Assembly (NCBI GenBank): GCA_036365455.1
Contig: JAWQUS010000023.1
Span: 6,262,001-6,326,000 of the forward strand
Reading direction: 5' to 3'
DNA length: 64,000 nt
Origin: Macrosoma leucophasiata
Taxonomy: Eukaryota; Arthropoda; Insecta; Lepidoptera; Hedylidae
Made by a program: the position numbers and the translations under genes. Shown piece after piece: positions 31,208-42,862 of the stretch. The stretch's first letter is position 1; each line of letters begins with the position of its first letter. The notes below the pieces were generated by a model. It had not been told where the DNA came from and made no database searches. It worked only from the letters and a program-made list of their open reading frames with translations.

Positions 31208-31467
31208 CAGTACTCAACAATAAATATTGCACATCGACCTCAGGAAGAGTCGTCGGCTTATTTCGTATCTGTAGAGTGTAGTTATCTCTTTCGCACCGTA
31301 CCTATTTGACGTTCGTCGACCATTTTGATCAAAGTTTGACTAATACCAGACTACGGATGCTTAGGTACCTAGGCAGTGTGCGACAGAGATAACGCTCTAT
31401 GAAGTCGAAACTAGCCGATCGTCTCTTTCGCAGGCTCGATGTGCAATATTAATTGTTGAGTACTGTA
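31208..31467. mobile_element. M1 MITE, best-preserved copy
   Basis: Inverted ends 'cagtactcaacaataaatat' and near-complement ending 'attgttgagtactg', about 260 bp, no ORF. Confidence 0.8.
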
Positions 31468-31499
31468 CCTGCTATTTGTTAATACCTACCAGCACTTTC

Positions 31500-31791
31500 A
31501 TTTATCTATACAAATAAATAAAATTGGAGTGTCTGTTTGTATACAAATAAATAAAATTGGAGTGTGTGTTTGTAATATTAAAATAACCGCTTTTTACTAA
31601 ATGCATATGTATGTATACACGGTACAAATACCAAAACAACATTTTTTACAATTTTTGTCTTTCTGTCTGTCTGTCCGTTTGGCGGGGCAAATCTTGGCAA
31701 CGGCTGGACCGATTTTGACGGGACTTTTACTGGCGGATAGCTGATGTAATAAGGAGTAACTTAGGCTATACTAGCTGCGCCTACGACTACG
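31500..31791 (-). repeat. R1 element, reverse, single unit
   Basis: Contains the (tctgtctg)n tract, 'ggagtaacttaggctata' and one unit only. Its outer end carries a 33-bp tandem duplication around 'aaataaaattggagtgt'. Confidence 0.7.
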
Positions 31792-31885
31792 ACAAAAGCC
31801 CGTAAAGGACTTGGCGTGAAGATACATACTCGTACATACAAAAACAAGAGATCAAAGTGCAGAGTGCAAAAGGTGTATAATATAC
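31792..31885 (+). repeat. 94-bp exact direct repeat, copy 1
   Basis: Identical at every base to 32032-32125. Contains the LINE 3' end 'ggacttggcgtgaagataca'. Confidence 0.92.
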
Positions 31886-31962
31886 CGGGTAGGTACAAAA
31901 CAATCATAAATTCTCACGCGGACGAAGTCGCGAGCACAGCTAGTAATTTAAAATATTTTATG

Positions 31963-32031
31963 TCACGAAGTTGGCAAATAAGCATGCAGCTCACATAGTT
32001 TTTAGGGGATGACTGCAGCCTAAAGACATCT
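31963..32031 (-). mobile_element. S1 SINE tail fragment
   Basis: 'ttggcaaataagcatgcag' to 'gcctaaagacatcta', cut exactly where the second 94-bp repeat starts. Confidence 0.7.
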
Positions 32032-32125
32032 ACAAAAGCCCGTAAAGGACTTGGCGTGAAGATACATACTCGTACATACAAAAACAAGAGATCAAAGTGC
32101 AGAGTGCAAAAGGTGTATAATATAC
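32032..32125 (+). repeat. 94-bp exact direct repeat, copy 2
   Basis: Second copy, offset exactly 240 bp, between two S1 pieces of opposite orientation. Confidence 0.92.
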
Positions 32126-32368
32126 TGGTGGTAGAGCCCCAGTGACGAAGCTCGCGGGCGTAGGCACCACCGCATTACGTAATTTACCTACTTGCCACTT
32201 GGTACGGCCCTGTAATTTCCGGCACAGAGGCATAACACCTTAAGCCTCAGGTGTTGTAACGCATCTGCCTTTTTTACCTTGGTCTTTCTGTGGATGTCTG
32301 TAGCCTGCAGTCATCACTTAACATCAATGTGAACTGCATGCTTGTTTGCTACTTCCATTACATAAAAA
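32124..32368 (+). mobile_element. S1 SINE with internal deletion
   Basis: Head 'actggtggtagagc' and A tail present. About 40 bp containing the 'gttcagcactatcgtg' block are missing. Confidence 0.85.
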
Positions 32369-33151
32369 AAATACTGTAGTACATTATTTTGATATATCTA
32401 ATAGGGTTCAGTTAGCTTTAACTTTGATTATTAATTTCTAAAATTATTAGTGTTTCTCTACCACATTATACATGTTCTAAACATATACGAGTATAAACTT
32501 TCCTCTTGAATTACTAGAGTTAAGTATATTGGTAAGTAATAAATATATTAGTCGCAATCGCATCAGGATGCGTTTGGTAGCAGTGGAGGATTACGGGGGT
32601 CCGCCATAGGCCTTCGGGTCGAGGGCATACACAAGTCGACTGAATTTTGAATCTGAATGTCGTTTTTTTGCTTCTAATCTCTTAGGTACTACTTATTCAA
32701 ATCGTGAGTCCTACAAAATCTTCAGTTAGAACCAAGTGACCATTTTTAGAAGTGTCGAAGTGTAGCAATTGTAATTTATTTTCAACATACAAAACTCAAC
32801 GATGATCATGAGGAAATCAAAACCAAGTGGAGTGACCAACTGGGCTTGCACTCTAAATTAGCCCTCATAACATTTCAAATTGTTTATGTATGAATTATGA
32901 ATGAATGAAGAGAATGCCTTGCGTTACAGCATGGTAGGGCGCACCTTATACGAAGTGCTTCACACAATACCACACTATTTGCGAGTTTGCCGCCAACTCG
33001 ATGCGCGGATCGCCAAGTTCGATTTTTTTTACGAAAAATTAAAAAAAAATACGAAAGTGGAATATTTAAATACTGTGTGGACGAAGTGCAGTGACAACAT
33101 GATTTGGATAAATGTGTGGGGCTTGACGATTTTTGGTGAGTTTATATTTTA
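32369..33151. other. Intergenic, nothing recognised
   Basis: An 84-codon frame at 32901 has no family signature and is not called. Confidence 0.5.
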
Positions 33152-33610
33152 CTAGCTGTTTCCCGCGGCTTCGCCCGCGTGGATGTCGTTTTATAAATAA
33201 CTAAGTAGCCTATGTTCATTCTCAAAGTCAGCTCTATATCCGTACCAAATTTCATTAAAATCGGTTCAGTCGTTTGGACGTGAAAAGGTAACAGACAGAC
33301 AGACATATAGACAGAGTTACTTTCGCATTTATAATATTAAGGAGGTATTAGCGGACCCGGCAAACTTCGTTTTGCCTCAGAATGAAATAATGTGTCAAAA
33401 GTTTGATATATACATACGGACTATTTGTATGGGAAAATAAAATTATATTTTTTACTATTCCCCTTCAATTTCTACATATTTACTTACCTTTTAAACCTTC
33501 CCTGGGCTTTCAGAAATAATTCAAAACTAAAATTAACCATATCGGTCCAGCCGTTCTCGAGTTTTAATGAGACTAACGAACAGCAATTGATATTTATATT
33601 TATTTTTTAT
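33152..33610 (+). repeat. 'gcccgcggcttcgccc' element followed by R2
   Basis: 33152-33330 matches the second element at 17.9 kb. 33350-33610 matches R2 at 25.4 kb. Confidence 0.65.
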
Positions 33611-33789
33611 TTCTGTTTAAAGGATTTTAAATGAATAAAACCCGAATCAAAAGTCAATGAGAAAATTAAACTGTTCATTGTTTTATTGGCTTATAAAAAA
33701 ATTGTACACTATACCTATTAACTATTCACCAATTCCACGGATGATTGTAATTAAAAGAGGAAAAAAAAAACTCTCGGTTTTGGTCCTAC

Positions 33790-33870
33790 TGGTGGTACTG
33801 GGCTACCTAATTGGATAACAAAATAACAAGTTCAAAGCTCGCCCGAAGTAAATTTTTTCGATTCATTTTA
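33790..33870 (+). mobile_element. Degenerate tRNA-like fragment
   Basis: 'caagttcaaagctcgcccga' followed by 'agtaaattttttcga' resembles the T-arm and D module of FB1/FB2. Stems are lost. Confidence 0.35.
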
Positions 33871-34239
33871 TTTAAGTCTCTTACTGTCGACTTTACTCGC
33901 GTGTATTACCTTCCTATTGTGAAAAATATAATAAAACTAGTTTTTATTTCCTTTTGATATTCAATCAATACTGAGTTTACTAAGAAACCAAAACTTATCT
34001 TTTTAAAACTAGGAAATTGAAAAATTCACGCTATTCAATCTAAGAGAGATTAAAAAATAAATAAATATTTTCTATGGAGTTTTTAAAAATTTTCGAGTAA
34101 AATGCATTTGGTCGGCTAATTACTCGCAAACTTGTAAAACCAACTTAAGTGTAATAATGTTCCTTTTAATTTGGTTATAATTATGTAGTTACTAATGCCG
34201 TAAGGTTTGAATTTCTAACAACAACCGTTTAGTTGGTTG

Positions 34240-34460
34240 ACTCTAGCGAAAATTGGCACTTTAAAGCTTAATAAGTCACGAACGGGTAACTAAATCTCGG
34301 TTAGCTACCACTTTGTCGGCGTGATTAAAGTGTATACCTACTTGTGCCAAATTTCGAGTCTCTAGTATCAATAGTTTTTGCGCTAAACCGCGGACAGACA
34401 GACACACAGACATCCGGACATGGCGAAACTGTAAGGGTTCCTTGTTTACAACGGAACCCT
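34240..34460 (+). repeat. Dispersed repeat with GACA tract
   Basis: 'gcgctaaaccgcggacagac' and 'ggaaccctaa' are hallmarks of a dispersed lepidopteran repeat; class unresolved. Confidence 0.45.
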
Positions 34461-35814
34461 AAAAAGGATGAATGACTTACAGGATAATGAACCTAATCCT
34501 ATAAACCTGAGTTTGACTTCTAGGGAATTCAATAATTTGTAGCTCCGTCAATTATAAAAAGGCATAACAACTTCCTAGATATACCTCATGACCATGCCGA
34601 TGTATTTTTTTACCTCCGGTTTTGTAAATGTCCTTAATCTGTAACATTTACTGACCATCAGTGTGAACTGCATGGTGTTCTGGGGCACAACACGGAAGTC
34701 ATATGACTGCAGACGCCCGAGACCTCGGAAACTGAAAAGCCACCGAAATATCGGGATGATTTAAAATATTTATTATAGTTTAATATACTCGAGATAAATC
34801 TGAAACCTATGTACTTTTAATACAAAAATAAGGATTTGATTCTTTTGTGAAATAACAGCATTGAAACTTCGACGCTAATTCAAAGAAAAATCGTACCTAC
34901 TATACGTCGTGATACTCACATTAAGAATAAAAAAAAACCTACTTATTAAGCAACTAGGGTATGAAATGTTTCATACAACTGAATTATATGTATAAATACT
35001 ACATTAAAATTATCATTAGCATCGCAAAGATAATTACAATTTAAAAATTTAAAAATCCATGTTAAAAGAGCTGTATTAAATATTTAAAATTTCCATATTT
35101 GTTAATGCAAGACATGCACGTGCCTTATTTAATTTGCACAATATGTTTAGTATGTAGGTACCTACTTTCGACATTATATTATTATCTATTAACATATTTA
35201 AATTATTTCAGTAACGATCCTGACAAATATCGCAAGCATATTCGTATATGACTATGATCACAAGCGCAAATTGATAAATATTCTTTCACGACTTTACTAT
35301 TACGACATAAAAAAAAAACCTACCTATACATTCTCAGTGGCATGTTCGAAGTTTGGTTATGTGCGTGAATATCATAGCACGTAGGTAACTGGCGAAGTTT
35401 TTTGGTGTTTGTCGTACTCAGATCTTCATAATTGCATGCATTAACTTCTGCTTTCTTTTCAGTAGAAAATAGGCGCGATGTCGTTTTTTTAGACAATTAA
35501 CCAACAATAAATGTTAATTTAAAACGAAACCGCTTTGAAGAAATTTAAACTTTTTCCTTAATTGGTGAAATTAAACTTCGAAAAGGAATCACATTTTTAT
35601 ACAAGAGTCATTGAATTGGCTGACCCGACCGACTCGCCGATTTACATTTGGTTTGATGACACCTCAGACACCTGTGTTTGACATATCAATATGAAAATTG
35701 TAAAATTTTAGCTCTGAATCCTGTCTGGACGAACAAAACAGATGGTATATATTGCCCGGTGAAGTAGACTAGTGCCGTCTCGGGACAGGTAGCCTACGCA
35801 AAGACCGACCTAAA
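34461..35814. other. Intergenic with one old S1 piece
   Basis: 34610-34690 keeps 'accatcagtgtgaactgcat' of S1. The rest is AT-rich without supported features. Confidence 0.45.
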
Positions 35815-35967
35815 AAAAAACGTCTGTCTGTCTGTCTGTCTGTTACCTTTCACGTCCAAAAAATTTGGTACTGAGATAGAGCTGACTTTGAGAATGAACA
35901 TAGGCTACTTTACTTGGTTATTTATAAAACGACATCCACGCAGGCGAAGCCGCGGGCAACAACTAGT
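35815..35967 (-). repeat. 'gcccgcggcttcgcc' element, reverse
   Basis: From the (tctg)n tract to 'cgcgggcaacaactagt', reverse of the 33.15-kb copy. Confidence 0.65.
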
Positions 35968-36599
35968 TACCTATAATTTGGTCTTACTAAGTAGGTACGT
36001 CATTGAGACAATTGACTGTGCATTCATCTTACGATAAATGATCGAATATACTCTCCGCTTATGTAAACACTTACGCTACAGGCCTAACCTAATTGGTTCC
36101 AATTACGAAGGAACGGCTGGAAATGTTCCTCCGACTGGGCAAGGCGATAGCGCCTGACGCCGCGGAGTTGAATATTAGGGCAACAATTGAGAAAACTTCG
36201 TATGTGCGATGCAACTCGGTCATACGCCACCTTGCGTACTAAACTAATTTTGTGTTTCTTCAGTGTGCCGCTTGTGTGCACCTTATGTAGTGGTTGCTAC
36301 ACAATTATGCTCCTTCTGTATCAATATCCAAACTTGTTCGAACGTAGTCGACCAAGTTTTGATATTTATGCCAAACCGATACACATATTTACGGGCATCT
36401 TATATATTAGTTGGTGAACTCCTGGTAGAGTACCTACAGCTTACACGGGTATAGTATAGTCTTAGCTCTGTCGTGGTAAAACGAAATTACCAACATACAG
36501 CTTTAGCCAAAATGAAAACGTTTTCTAGTCAACGATTTTTTATTTAAAAAAAATAAGTCAATGGCGCGCAGAGGGTTTCGTAAAATTATACTTTTTGTG

Positions 36600-36895
36600 C
36601 CACTTAATAAAAAGAGACTTCTCTAAAGAAGTCGCTTTTACCCTTAAAAATTGCGATATTTAATAAACTGCAAATTTTATTATATCGATTGCCTAACAAG
36701 CATTGTTGGCAAGAGAGTCCCTTCTGCCTCCATATTGCCTATCTATAGGTACAATAAATGTGAAGGAAAATTTTAAATTCAGGAGTGGACTTCGGTAGCT
36801 CAATTGGAGGAGCTGCTGGACTAGATTTCCAGTTGTCGCGGGTTCAAGCCCCGCCTAAAGTCAAATTTTTCTTTCCATTTTTCTTAAAAAAAAAT
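36600..36895 (+). mobile_element. FB1, diverged copy
   Basis: An inverted head of module B (36626-36645) is joined to forward B, the tRNA-like module and D. The tRNA-like part has diverged T-arm GCGGG-TTCAAGC-CCCGC and acceptor 'gacttcgg'. No clear target duplication. Confidence 0.65.
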
Positions 36896-37884
36896 AGGTT
36901 TTGTTAAATAAATAGACTCTTTCCTAAATATTTCTTGAATAATTTCAAAAACTTCTAAATACAAAAATTAGGGGCAGGCCAACTTATCATGGTGTCATAG
37001 TAAAACAGTTGCCTCTATACTTAACCAACCACAAATATATTTTTTTTTAGTTTTTAGTGAAGTTATTACCAAAAGTTTTCGTTTTTTTTTTACTTTAACT
37101 AAGAAATAGCTTCTTAATAAGTAAACTACACGATTCTAAAGCGACAACGGACAGTACACCCTAGATTGTTGATTCTCAAAATGTATGAAAATATGCACAT
37201 AAATGCGTATCTTTTAATTACGTTGACCTATACTTTCCTAACTCTGATATTCTCAAGACTTTTAAAGATTTTAGTTTTTTTTAGTAGACTCACATATTAC
37301 ATCATTTCAAATGAATACACCTATTTTTCGAGAGAATGGGTCCTGGCAGATAGATAGACAACAAAGTGATCCTCCCTTTTTGCAAGGTCCGGTACAATAA
37401 AAAGGGCCAAAAGTAAACCCTCGAAAATTATGCGCTTACATAATTCAGTAATTAAGTATACAACGCACATAGTAAAGATAACAAAAATATAAACGACTAG
37501 CCGTACCCGCGACTTCGCCCGTGTGAGAATTTATTATTAACCGCACGCTAATTTAAAGACAAACGTCTGTTTGTCACACACGGGCGATCTTACAACGATT
37601 CCGTTTCTTCTTTTTGAGGTACGGAACCCATACTCCATTATTTTGTGATATTATAAATGAGAATTTCTGTAAATACGCTAGTAGTTTGTTGCAGAAGTTG
37701 TGCAGTGGGATTGTGCGGATTAAACATAAAGCTCCGACTTTAAAGTTTACTTAGCTGGCTCGCTTTTTGCATCAGATCAGTTAGCATTCATTTTTCTAGG
37801 TTGTAAATTGTAAAATATACATTTATAAATAACATACCTAATTGTACTATTTATTTTTCGCACACATGCGAGTGAACTTTGGAA
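36896..37884. other. Intergenic with small repeat pieces
   Basis: 37497-37540 has 'gtacccgcgacttcgcccg', and 37570-37630 a diverged 'ggtacggaaccc' piece. No gene. Confidence 0.45.
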
Positions 37885-38190
37885 ATTAAAGAAAAAACTG
37901 AAAGAAAAGTTTGGCTTCGGGCAGGAATCGAACCTGCGACCTCAGGATAACCAGTCCAGCCGCTTTACCACTAAGCTACCGAAGTCCCACACCGATGCGT
38001 CAAATTTTGCTTTCCCTTTTTAATTTTTAACAAATTTTAGGGTCGGACCGATTTAAACTCTGTGGGTTTAAAAGTGTGGGACTTCGGTAGCTTAGTGGTA
38101 AAGCGGCTGGACTGGTTATCCCGAGGTCGCAGGTTCGATTCCTGCCCGAAGTCAAATTTTTCTTGCCGTTTTTTCTTTAATTTCTTACAT
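37885..38190. mobile_element. FB2: two tRNA-like modules head to head
   Basis: Arms of about 105 bp (37885-37991 and 38080-38187) are inverted copies around a ~90-bp centre. The forward tRNA-like sequence at 38080-38153 has a perfect acceptor GACTTCG/CGAAGTC and T-arm GCAGG-TTCGATT-CCTGC, an anticodon stem with one mismatch, and loop CTGGTTA (anticodon GGT). Same layout as FB1 with a different sequence, so the tRNA calls should be read as retroposon parts. Confidence 0.72.
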
Positions 38191-38213
38191 ACCTAAATTA
38201 ATACAATATGTAC

Positions 38214-38462
38214 AGTGCTCATCAAGAAATAATGCACATCTAGCCTATGAAAGTGACAATCGGCTAATTTCGGCTTCATAAAGCATTATCTCTGCTGCAA
38301 ACTGCCTACTTAAGTATCCGTAGTCCGGTATTGGTCAAACTTGATCAAAGTGGTCGACAAACGTCAAATGGGTAAGGTGCGAAAGAGATAACGCTCTACA
38401 GATCCGAAATAAGCCGACGTCTCTTCCTGAGGTCGATGTGCATTATTTCTTGTTGGATATTA
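38214..38462. mobile_element. M1 MITE
   Basis: TIRs 'gaaataatgcacat' and 'atgtgcattatttc' plus the M1 internal motifs. Confidence 0.75.
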
Positions 38463-38647
38463 TACATACCCGAATGATATAATACCTGAAGTACGTAAGT
38501 AGCTACACTCAGTGCTAACCGGATAAAACTAGGTATGGACCATAGGCAACCCCGATCTGAGGTTACCTGCTCGCCCACCGCACCGTTCGGTGTTAGGTAT
38601 TATTTGACTGATAGTTAAAATTTCACACAGTTGAACCGGTTACATTT

Positions 38648-38762
38648 TGTGCTAGGTTCACAGACCGCACTACGACTTTGGAACTGTCAGAAATGTATGG
38701 GTTTTGACAGTTTGAAGCGTACTTTGCTCGAAAGTAAAGTCGTAGTGAATCTCGCCCTAAGT
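38648..38762. mobile_element. M3 MITE
   Basis: 'cacagaccgcactacgactt' at the left and 'aaagtcgtagtgaatctcg' at the right, about 115 bp. A short S1 tail piece follows at 38830-38893. Confidence 0.7.
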
Positions 38763-39304
38763 AACCGTGAATAAGTCTGTGTTACACCTAGGTTCAATCA
38801 ACGGCTATCGGCCACACCGGATAGAACTGAGATATCAAACTAGATATCAATGTGAAATGCATGCTTGTTTGCCACTTCCATTACATGGAAAAAGGTAATA
38901 GAGAAATATATAAACATGTAGGTAAGTTTGTAAATTTCTGCATTACTTCGTCCTAGAAAATAATATTACTATTCAAGAAAAATATTGTTTAAACTGTGAA
39001 TAAGCTATGCTTAAAAAAAACGTAACCCCTCCTTCGACAGTCAGATATTTATCCGAACCCACCATTATTCCTTGAAGACAATTTTATTGAAGATATTATT
39101 GCGCGTTAAAGCCACGAACGATTCTACGTCAATCGAGTCGTGTTATCTCTCGGTGTCAGACCTTCGGGAATTGAACTTGCTCCCATAATAGTGTTTATAG
39201 TTAACAAGGGTTTCTGAATTTTATTAAAAAAGCAGACTCTGAGAATTTCAACAAGTGAACATTTAGATACTGACAAACATTAAAAGATTAACTTTAGTGT
39301 GAAA

Positions 39305-39598
39305 ATATAACTTCACGCCTGTAATCCACGAAGGGGTAGGCAGAAGTAAATGCATGCATTCGCCGGTTACGTTTTTGGCCCATGTAACAGGTGGCGAGCC
39401 TGTTGCCATCTCCGGGCACATTACCAAACTCCGAGGTACTGAGAAACTTCCAGAAAATGGAAAAATCCCAATAGAACCAGAGATAAAGGATTTAAATCGT
39501 TATCTCTGATATATCCTATATATATAGCCCCCGACCCGAGAATCGAACCCAGGACCACCAGTGTAATAGTAGTGGCCTGCTACCACTAGGCTACAGAG
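39305..39598 (-). mobile_element. S3 tRNA-headed SINE with LINE-like 3' tail
   Basis: Minus strand: tRNA-like head with 'gtagcctagtggtagcagg' (box A) and 'gggttcgattctc' (box B), a ~200-bp body with 'ggtggcga' motifs, then 'ctgcctaccccttcg' and 'ggcgtgaag'. That end resembles the 3' end of the LINE at 5164-5925. Confidence 0.72.
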
Positions 39599-39639
39599 GC
39601 AATTAATTTTAGTGTAAATTGAATTAAATACACTAATTA

Positions 39640-39803
39640 CAATGCCGGCGTCGGGGCTTTACGACTCTATCGCCTACTATCCCACACCACTTTCGCCACC
39701 CTTGGCATGCCGGTTGGCGATCGCAGTGGCGATAATTTACCACCGCACTTTTGGAATGGTTTGACCGCCATTGGTTGGTTGACTGAATGCACAAGCGGAA
39801 GAT
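39640..39803 (-). mobile_element. RTE-type 3' fragment
   Basis: 'ttggaatggtttgaccgcca' and 'ttggttgactgaatgcac', shared with 51.4 kb. Confidence 0.5.
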
Positions 39804-40087
39804 TTTTTTTATATCATGAATGTGGCAGACAAGCAGCAGTTCACATTGATGTTAAGTGATGACTGCAGCCTATAGACACCTACACAAAGACCAGAGGTCA
39901 AAATGCAGATGCGTTACCACTTCTGAGGCCTAATATGTTATGCCTCTGTGCCGGAAATTACAGGGCCGTAGATTACCACCTGACCGGAACACGATAGTGC
40001 TGAACACTACCATTTAGCGGCAAGTATATTGGGTAATGAGGTGGTGCCCACGCCCGCGAGCTCCATCACTGGAGCTCTACCACCAGT
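39804..40087 (-). mobile_element. S1 SINE
   Basis: Full-length reverse copy ending 'ctctaccaccagt'. Confidence 0.88.
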
Positions 40088-40808
40088 GGTTTTTCTTTTA
40101 TCACTGGGTGGCGGGATCGTCTATAAGTCTAGAAATCCAAATAACTGTTTTTTACATTTTTATGGGGTCGTCACGTCTCGACGCATCCAATCAATGGAAA
40201 ATTTATCTTTGTGCTTAATTAAATACTTGACTCATTACGTATGTAAAATCCACGAAATACCTAAAACTTTAGTAAAGTTTTAATTTGATAAGGGCCTCAA
40301 AGCCAAGAAGTTCGGTTGAAGAAAAACTTTTACGTATTCCCATAACATAGAAAATTAGCTTTATATTAAACAATCGCCTAGATTAAATACTCTACATATA
40401 TTATTTTAATTAAAAAACACCGATGTTAATAAAAACAAAGTTTCTTAGTATGAAAACTTTAAGAATAAAATTAATTAGGTACCTACAACAATAATAGAAC
40501 TAAGACACAGTAAATTGATACAAACAGTATGGAAACTAAGCGCATTTTATAAAATATTTACCTACACTCCATTGAAGCAATAGGGGTGTCACAAAAATTT
40601 TTAAATAATGGTGTTATTATTTTTGCATTTACTGACGTTTAATCAATCGTATTGGGATGTTGACAATTTTTTTTATTGGTTAACCTGTAATAGTATTGGA
40701 TAAATAAATGCTATTTGTCTTTGAAACATATAGTCAATAAGTACTTAAAAGTTGTTAAGATATAACGATTCAAAATGTTGCGAATTGTGAAATGACTCAA
40801 AACGGCCT
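40088..40808. other. Intergenic, nothing recognised
   Basis: AT-rich; no supported gene. Confidence 0.5.
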
Positions 40809-41002
40809 AAACGACCCGGTTAGTCCAGCGGTGCGAATCCACCGTTTGATTCGAAGGGTCGCGGGTTCGATCCCCGCACCGGAACAAATATATGTATGGC
40901 TTACAGATATTTGTTTCGGGTCTGGGTGTTTGTGTATGTGTTGTATGTGTATAACGACACCCACCTGGTATTTTTTACATACATAAGTAGTTATAAAAAA
41001 AA
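40809..41002 (+). mobile_element. S2 tRNA-headed SINE
   Basis: Box A 'ggttagtccagcggtg', box B 'gggttcgatcccc', body 'gtttcgggtctgggtgtttg', A-rich end. Confidence 0.8.
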
Positions 41003-41019
41003 CAAACATGTACTATAAG

Positions 41020-41180
41020 AAATTAAAAAATAGTGCGCCGCCGGCAGCGGGAACAGGGTCCAAGCTATTGGTGGTTAGGGTCACGGAGACAGGAACCTCC
41101 TCACTATACGTGCCGTGCCGAGGAGTACCGCCTTCTGTATTAAACCCATGGTCCAACCTTGATCTTATTATTATTATAGT
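41020..41180 (+). mobile_element. LINE 3' fragment with (ATT)n end
   Basis: GC-rich block with 'gcgccgccggcagcggga' ending in 'cttattattattatag'. Type not resolved. Confidence 0.4.
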
Positions 41181-41794
41181 TTTAAGTACGGCAGACAGTT
41201 TAATTTTGATATAACTTGTAGATCTTTGTTTTTTGTTTTGTCTTAAAAATAACAAAACTGAGTGCTAATTACTTGGGTGTACTTGGGTGATTTTTATAGT
41301 TCTGACGATAGTACAATTTGTGGAATACTGCTACGAGTTGTTGAGACCGGGCGAGTTTCTCTTCCCCTCACCCACTCGGGTAAGCAGGATAATAAATAGC
41401 TACCCCGACGAACCTCGTATCGCCTTAGAGGTATAAACAAATTAACTGTCCAAAAAATCGAAAAAAAAAAATGGTGAGAATCACCCTTACCATTTAGGGA
41501 TATAAAAAAAGACTACAACCTCATTCTATGATTCTCATTCACACAAAATTTCATAATGATCGGTCTAGCCGCTGCGGAGGAGTATTGTTACAAATACTGT
41601 CACACGAGATTTTTTTAAATATGTTAGATATTATAACAATACATCATTCTTGCCTTTCAAAATCACCAGGAAGTTTAAAAAACGATAGCTCCGGTTTTTA
41701 TGATGCAGAGTTCAAACAGTCGTTTACCACGCAATACGCTCGTGGCATCTTTAAAACACTCTTGGAAATAAAAACAAATCGCAACGTGACCGCT

Positions 41795-41937
41795 CGTCTC
41801 GACGCGACACTCGCTACTGTAGCACTGCGAGAACCGCTTAGAGGCCTCGTAGATGCGCATGTTTGTGTGCGTGTGCCGTTTTTAACGCTTTATATGTAGT
41901 TACATTACTGTTGACAATCTATTTACTGTGACTAAAA
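41795..41937 (-). mobile_element. MULE-like MITE, partial copy
   Basis: Inverted relative to the left end of the 42.2-kb element ('gagaaccgcttagaggc', 'gatgcgcatgtttgtgtg'), ending 'ctatttactgtgac'. Confidence 0.6.
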
Positions 41938-42195
41938 GGTGTGGTGAGCTGTTGGTGAGTAGCGACACTACCCTCCACCATCATTCGAGTTCCTCCCAGA
42001 GAACTGGGCTCCGCCTCGTCCACCGTACAGTCGTACGACCAGACCTGTCATCAGGTCTCTCACCTCTGGCTTGCCTTCATTGACCGGTATGGCAGTTGCT
42101 GAAATTTAGATAACAGGCTGTTATTTGTTTATCTAAATTTCTGCAAGAGCCGTACACTTGGGGATGGAAGTTTCTAATGGCATAATAGAGAGCAA

Positions 42196-42425
42196 GCCCA
42201 GTCCACAGTACAAATATGAACAGTGTGGAAACTACGTAAAAAACGTTGAAACGTCACACTCACACAAACATGCGCATCGACGTGGCCTCTAAGCGGTTCT
42301 CGCGGTGCTGCAATACTGAGTCACTCGCTACATCGAGCGTCGATGCGCGTTTTTGTGTTAGTGTGCCGTTTCAAACGTTTTGTACGTAGTTTCCATACTG
42401 TTCATATTTGTACTGTGCCCAGTCC
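42196..42425. mobile_element. MULE-like MITE with long TIRs and 9-bp TSD
   Basis: 'gcccagtcc' at 42196-42204 and 42417-42425 flanks 212 bp whose ends ('acagtacaaatatgaacag' and complement) continue as ~85-bp imperfect TIRs. A 9-bp duplication with long TIRs is the signature of Mutator-like elements. No transposase frame. Confidence 0.8.
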
Positions 42426-42603
42426 AAGCTTCAGATTACTCACTCACGATGGTGATACCGGTGCCTCTCCTCTCGACACCCCTAGTCATAGTTCTCATCG
42501 ACGATCGGGTAGGTTATTTATGCCGAATGTCTTGGAAACTCCAAACTCTGATATATCCACCAAACATAGTTAAGAACAATCTTTCGATTAAAGAACCGCA
42601 CTC

Positions 42604-42862
42604 AACTGGTGGTAGAGCTTCAGTGACGGAGCTCGCGGGCGAAGGCATTACCGCATTACCAGTGTGCATCATCGTGTTCCAGTCAGGTGGTAATGTACGG
42701 CCCTGTAATTTCCGGCAAAGAGGCATAACACCTTAGGCCTCAGGAGTGGTAACGCATCTGCATTTTGACCTTGGTCTTTGGGTGGGTGTCTTCAAGCTGG
42801 AGTCATCACTTAACATCAATGTGAACTGCATGCTTATTTGCCACATCCATAACATTAAAAAA
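42604..42862 (+). mobile_element. S1 SINE with internal deletion
   Basis: Head and tail present; about 30 bp of the middle are missing. Confidence 0.85.

Noticed and set aside
32901..33155. 84-codon frame
   Set aside because: No recognisable motif, runs into a dispersed repeat.
38080..38153. Apparent tRNA gene (anticodon GGT)
   Set aside because: Folds well, but has an inverted twin 90 bp away with the same flanks, a mismatched anticodon stem and no pol III terminator specific to a single gene. Treated as the FB2 retroposon.
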